Shown here piece by piece: positions 16,001 through 17,468 of a DNA stretch of 17,468 nt. The stretch comes from Zygnema cylindricum (lineage: Eukaryota; Streptophyta; Zygnematophyceae; Zygnematales; Zygnemataceae), in assembly GCA_037447655.1 (NCBI GenBank), contig JBBHKE010000716.1, forward strand, positions 293,328 to 310,795. Reading direction: 5' to 3'. The notes beneath the pieces were generated by a model. The model was not told where the DNA came from, made no database searches, and worked only from the letters and a program-made list of their open reading frames with translations. Numbering within the stretch: the stretch's first letter is position 1; every line of letters begins with the position of its first letter. The position numbers and the translations under genes were made by a program.

Positions 16001-17468
16001 ATGGAGGTCACAAAATTTCAGGTTATGGGCCCACCCTCTAGGGTGCCCATTTTTAATGGAACAGGGTTCATTTATTGGGAAACCATGATAAGGGGTGCAC
16101 TGGTTGAAAAACGACTATGGGGCATTGTGAGTGGTCGTGTGCGTCGGCCATCCACAAAATTGGGAGTTCCACCAGGGTTTGAAGGATCGCGGTTCACAAG
16201 AGGATCTGCGGGGGCAGAGGTGGAAGAGGTTGTTGGAGAAAGCATTGTGTCGGACACAGGGAAGGCGAAGGGGAAGGAGAAACTCACACCGATGCCTACT
16301 GGATCGGTTTTGGCTGCAGATGTTCAGAAAACAGAGACTAATGATAGTGTAATCTGGGATTTCAACAATACCGTGGCCACTCATTTTATTCTAGGGCGTC
16401 TCACCCATGCAGTGGCTACACCTCATCTTCATGTGGACAGGGCGAACGAGTTGTGGGAGGCTCTTGTCAGCATTTACAAGAGTGGTACGATTCAACATTA
16501 GAAGCTGGCAGGTTAGAAGGTAAAAGCATATGTGTACAAAGGGGGAAAGATGTTAGATTTTTGTAATGACTTGGCCGAGTTATTTATAGAGTTAGAGAGT
16601 AAAGGGAAAAGGGAGACCGAGAAAGAGAAGGTGAATACTTTGTTAATGAAACTCCCAGATGAATATGAAAACATTGTTAACAGGGTTCAGGACTTGCCAG
16701 ATCATCGATGGATTTGGAACTTCGTTGTGGGAATGATTTTTGTTCGGGAAAACACAATTGAGATTCGGAGAGGAGGAAAGAGTGTTCAGGCGTTGGCTGC
16801 TGGAACTAATTGGGGAGATAAGGCTTCCAAGAAACCTTATGGAAACTTTGGTGGAGGAGGAAGAGGAAATCAATCGGAAGGATCTGGATCGAGGCCTCCG
16901 AAGGGGCTTTGTCACTTTTATAAGAAGCCAGGACATTACATGGCAGTGTGTACTAAACAGACAGAGCTGAGATTGAAGGAGTAACATTTCGGAAAACCAA
17001 CCGCAAAGAAAAAGAAGGCATTTGTGGCAACACAAGTCATCGGAGAGGACTCCGATAAGGACGATGGAGAACAGCTCCTCAACGAGGAGCTGGAGGTGAA
17101 AGGTGAGTTAGAGATTCCAAGGAGGCAAAAGTGTGCTTTCGGTGGAGTAAGAGAAGCTCCAGAAGAAGGATGGATAATTGATTCAGGAGCCTCTATGCAT
17201 ATGTGTAGAGAAAAACCATTGTTTACCAAAATGAGAAAGATCCCTAGTGCAGAGATAGAGTACGGGGATGGGAGAATAGTCACCACTAATTTAGTGGGAT
17301 CTGTGGATCTGAGAGTCTTAGTTGATGGAAAGGCATCCATAGTCACTTTTTCTGATATTTTTTTTATCCCAGAGTTGAACAAGAATCTTATCTCTACGTC
17401 GGTCTTAGATGATAAAGGGTTTGAGACTAGTACTAAAAAGGGAGTCTTTGTTGCTAGCTATGAGGATG
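16001..17468 (+). pseudogene. Ty1/copia gag-pol (gag and protease), stop-interrupted, cut by window edge
   Basis: One frame runs from ATG 16001 (or ATG 16025, inside the PBS) to the edge, broken only by TAG 16499, TAG 16514 and TAA 16982, without frameshift. Order: N-terminal gag (VPIFNGTGFIYWETMIRGAL), a Ser/Glu-rich linker, a gag core (VATHFILGRLTHAVATPHLH, ELWEALVSIYKS, LLMKLPDEYENIVNRVQ), a Gly-rich basic stretch, a CCHC knuckle, then the aspartic protease with WIIDSGASMHM (DSG at 17180-17188) and LNKNLISTS. The knuckle reads C-H-F-Y-KKPGH-YMAV-C: the second Cys is Tyr (TAT, 16919-16921), so zinc and RNA binding should fail. Gag forms the particle and protease cuts the polyprotein. Integrase and reverse transcriptase would lie to the right. 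Confidence 0.9.
16021..16035 (+). other. Primer binding site for initiator tRNA-Met (internal, anticodon arm)
   Basis: GGTTATGGGCCCACC is the exact reverse complement of the anticodon stem-loop GGTGGGCCCATAACC of plant initiator tRNA-Met, as I remember that tRNA. It sits with no gap after the CA end of the LTR. Drosophila copia likewise primes from an internal cut of initiator tRNA-Met. Most plant copia elements I know use the tRNA 3' end (TGGTATCAGAGC), which is absent here. Confidence 0.85.

Larger units (their letters stand above)
15594..16020 (+). repeat. 5' LTR of a Ty1/copia element (left end tentative)
   Basis: The right end is well fixed: ...AAAATTTCA at 16020 ends in CA and is directly followed by a primer binding site. 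The left end is a guess at TGTTATTGACC (15594), which gives 427 bp, normal for copia; the 3' LTR needed to prove it is outside the window. The interval holds a CACGTG, TATA-like ACTTTATATG (15673-15682) inside the inverted pair GTACATAAAGTAC / GTACTTTATATGTAC, and several hairpins. Another possible TG start is TGAAATTGACC at 15452. Confidence 0.5.

Noticed and set aside
16072-17382. Minus-strand frames over the copia region (71-148 codons)
   Set aside because: They are shadows of the clear plus-strand gag-protease frame.
1-17468. CRISPR arrays, bacterial operons or phage genes
   Set aside because: There are no regularly spaced repeats of that kind and no ribosome-binding-site layout; the spliced genes are eukaryotic.

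Overview
The window looks like nuclear DNA of a land plant. Two spliced host genes belong to plant families: a UPL5-type HECT ubiquitin ligase and a bHLH factor of the BIM-like, G-box-binding class. Both have GT-AG introns. Telobox motifs and plant Ty1/copia sequences are also present. The species cannot be named from the window. Everything below comes from reading the sequence plus remembered family knowledge; no search was run.

Layout: (1) 1-6100, plus strand: the 3' two thirds of a UPL5-like HECT E3 ligase, seven exons, open at the left edge, ending at 5702 with a poly(A) signal at 6071. Its introns hold two copies of a small terminal-inverted-repeat (TIR) element and a 264-nt polypyrimidine tract that runs into the last 3' splice site. 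(2) 6100-9400: intergenic, with a decayed coding-like block (about 6440-7950, perhaps a retroelement relic), a 778-bp element whose ends match the intronic TIR family, and a 42-bp tandem repeat. (3) 9400-12400, minus strand: a three-exon bHLH gene (414 aa predicted) whose last exon is an Ala/Gln low-complexity tail. (4) 12180-13000: six CACGTG G-boxes over the 5' end and upstream region of that gene. (5) 13350-13860, minus strand: a fossil copia RNase H domain. (6) 13860-15590: AT-rich intergenic DNA with a perfect 17-bp inverted-repeat element, 39-bp tandem repeats and a TTGACC cluster. (7) about 15594-17468, plus strand: the 5' end of a second Ty1/copia element with 5' LTR, a primer binding site matching the anticodon arm of initiator tRNA-Met, and a gag-protease frame with three in-frame stops, running off the right edge.

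The two host genes are unrelated in function. The bHLH gene has the basic-region residues that read CACGTG and sits beside a dense CACGTG cluster, which suggests auto- or cross-regulation by bHLH factors. The remainder is mostly the debris of several transposon insertions, plus one fairly young copia element. No clear new multi-gene system is present. The most unusual signals are the overlap of the copia PBS with the gag start, the mutually exclusive hairpins in its leader, and the uncharacterised TACACCG-ended TIR family.
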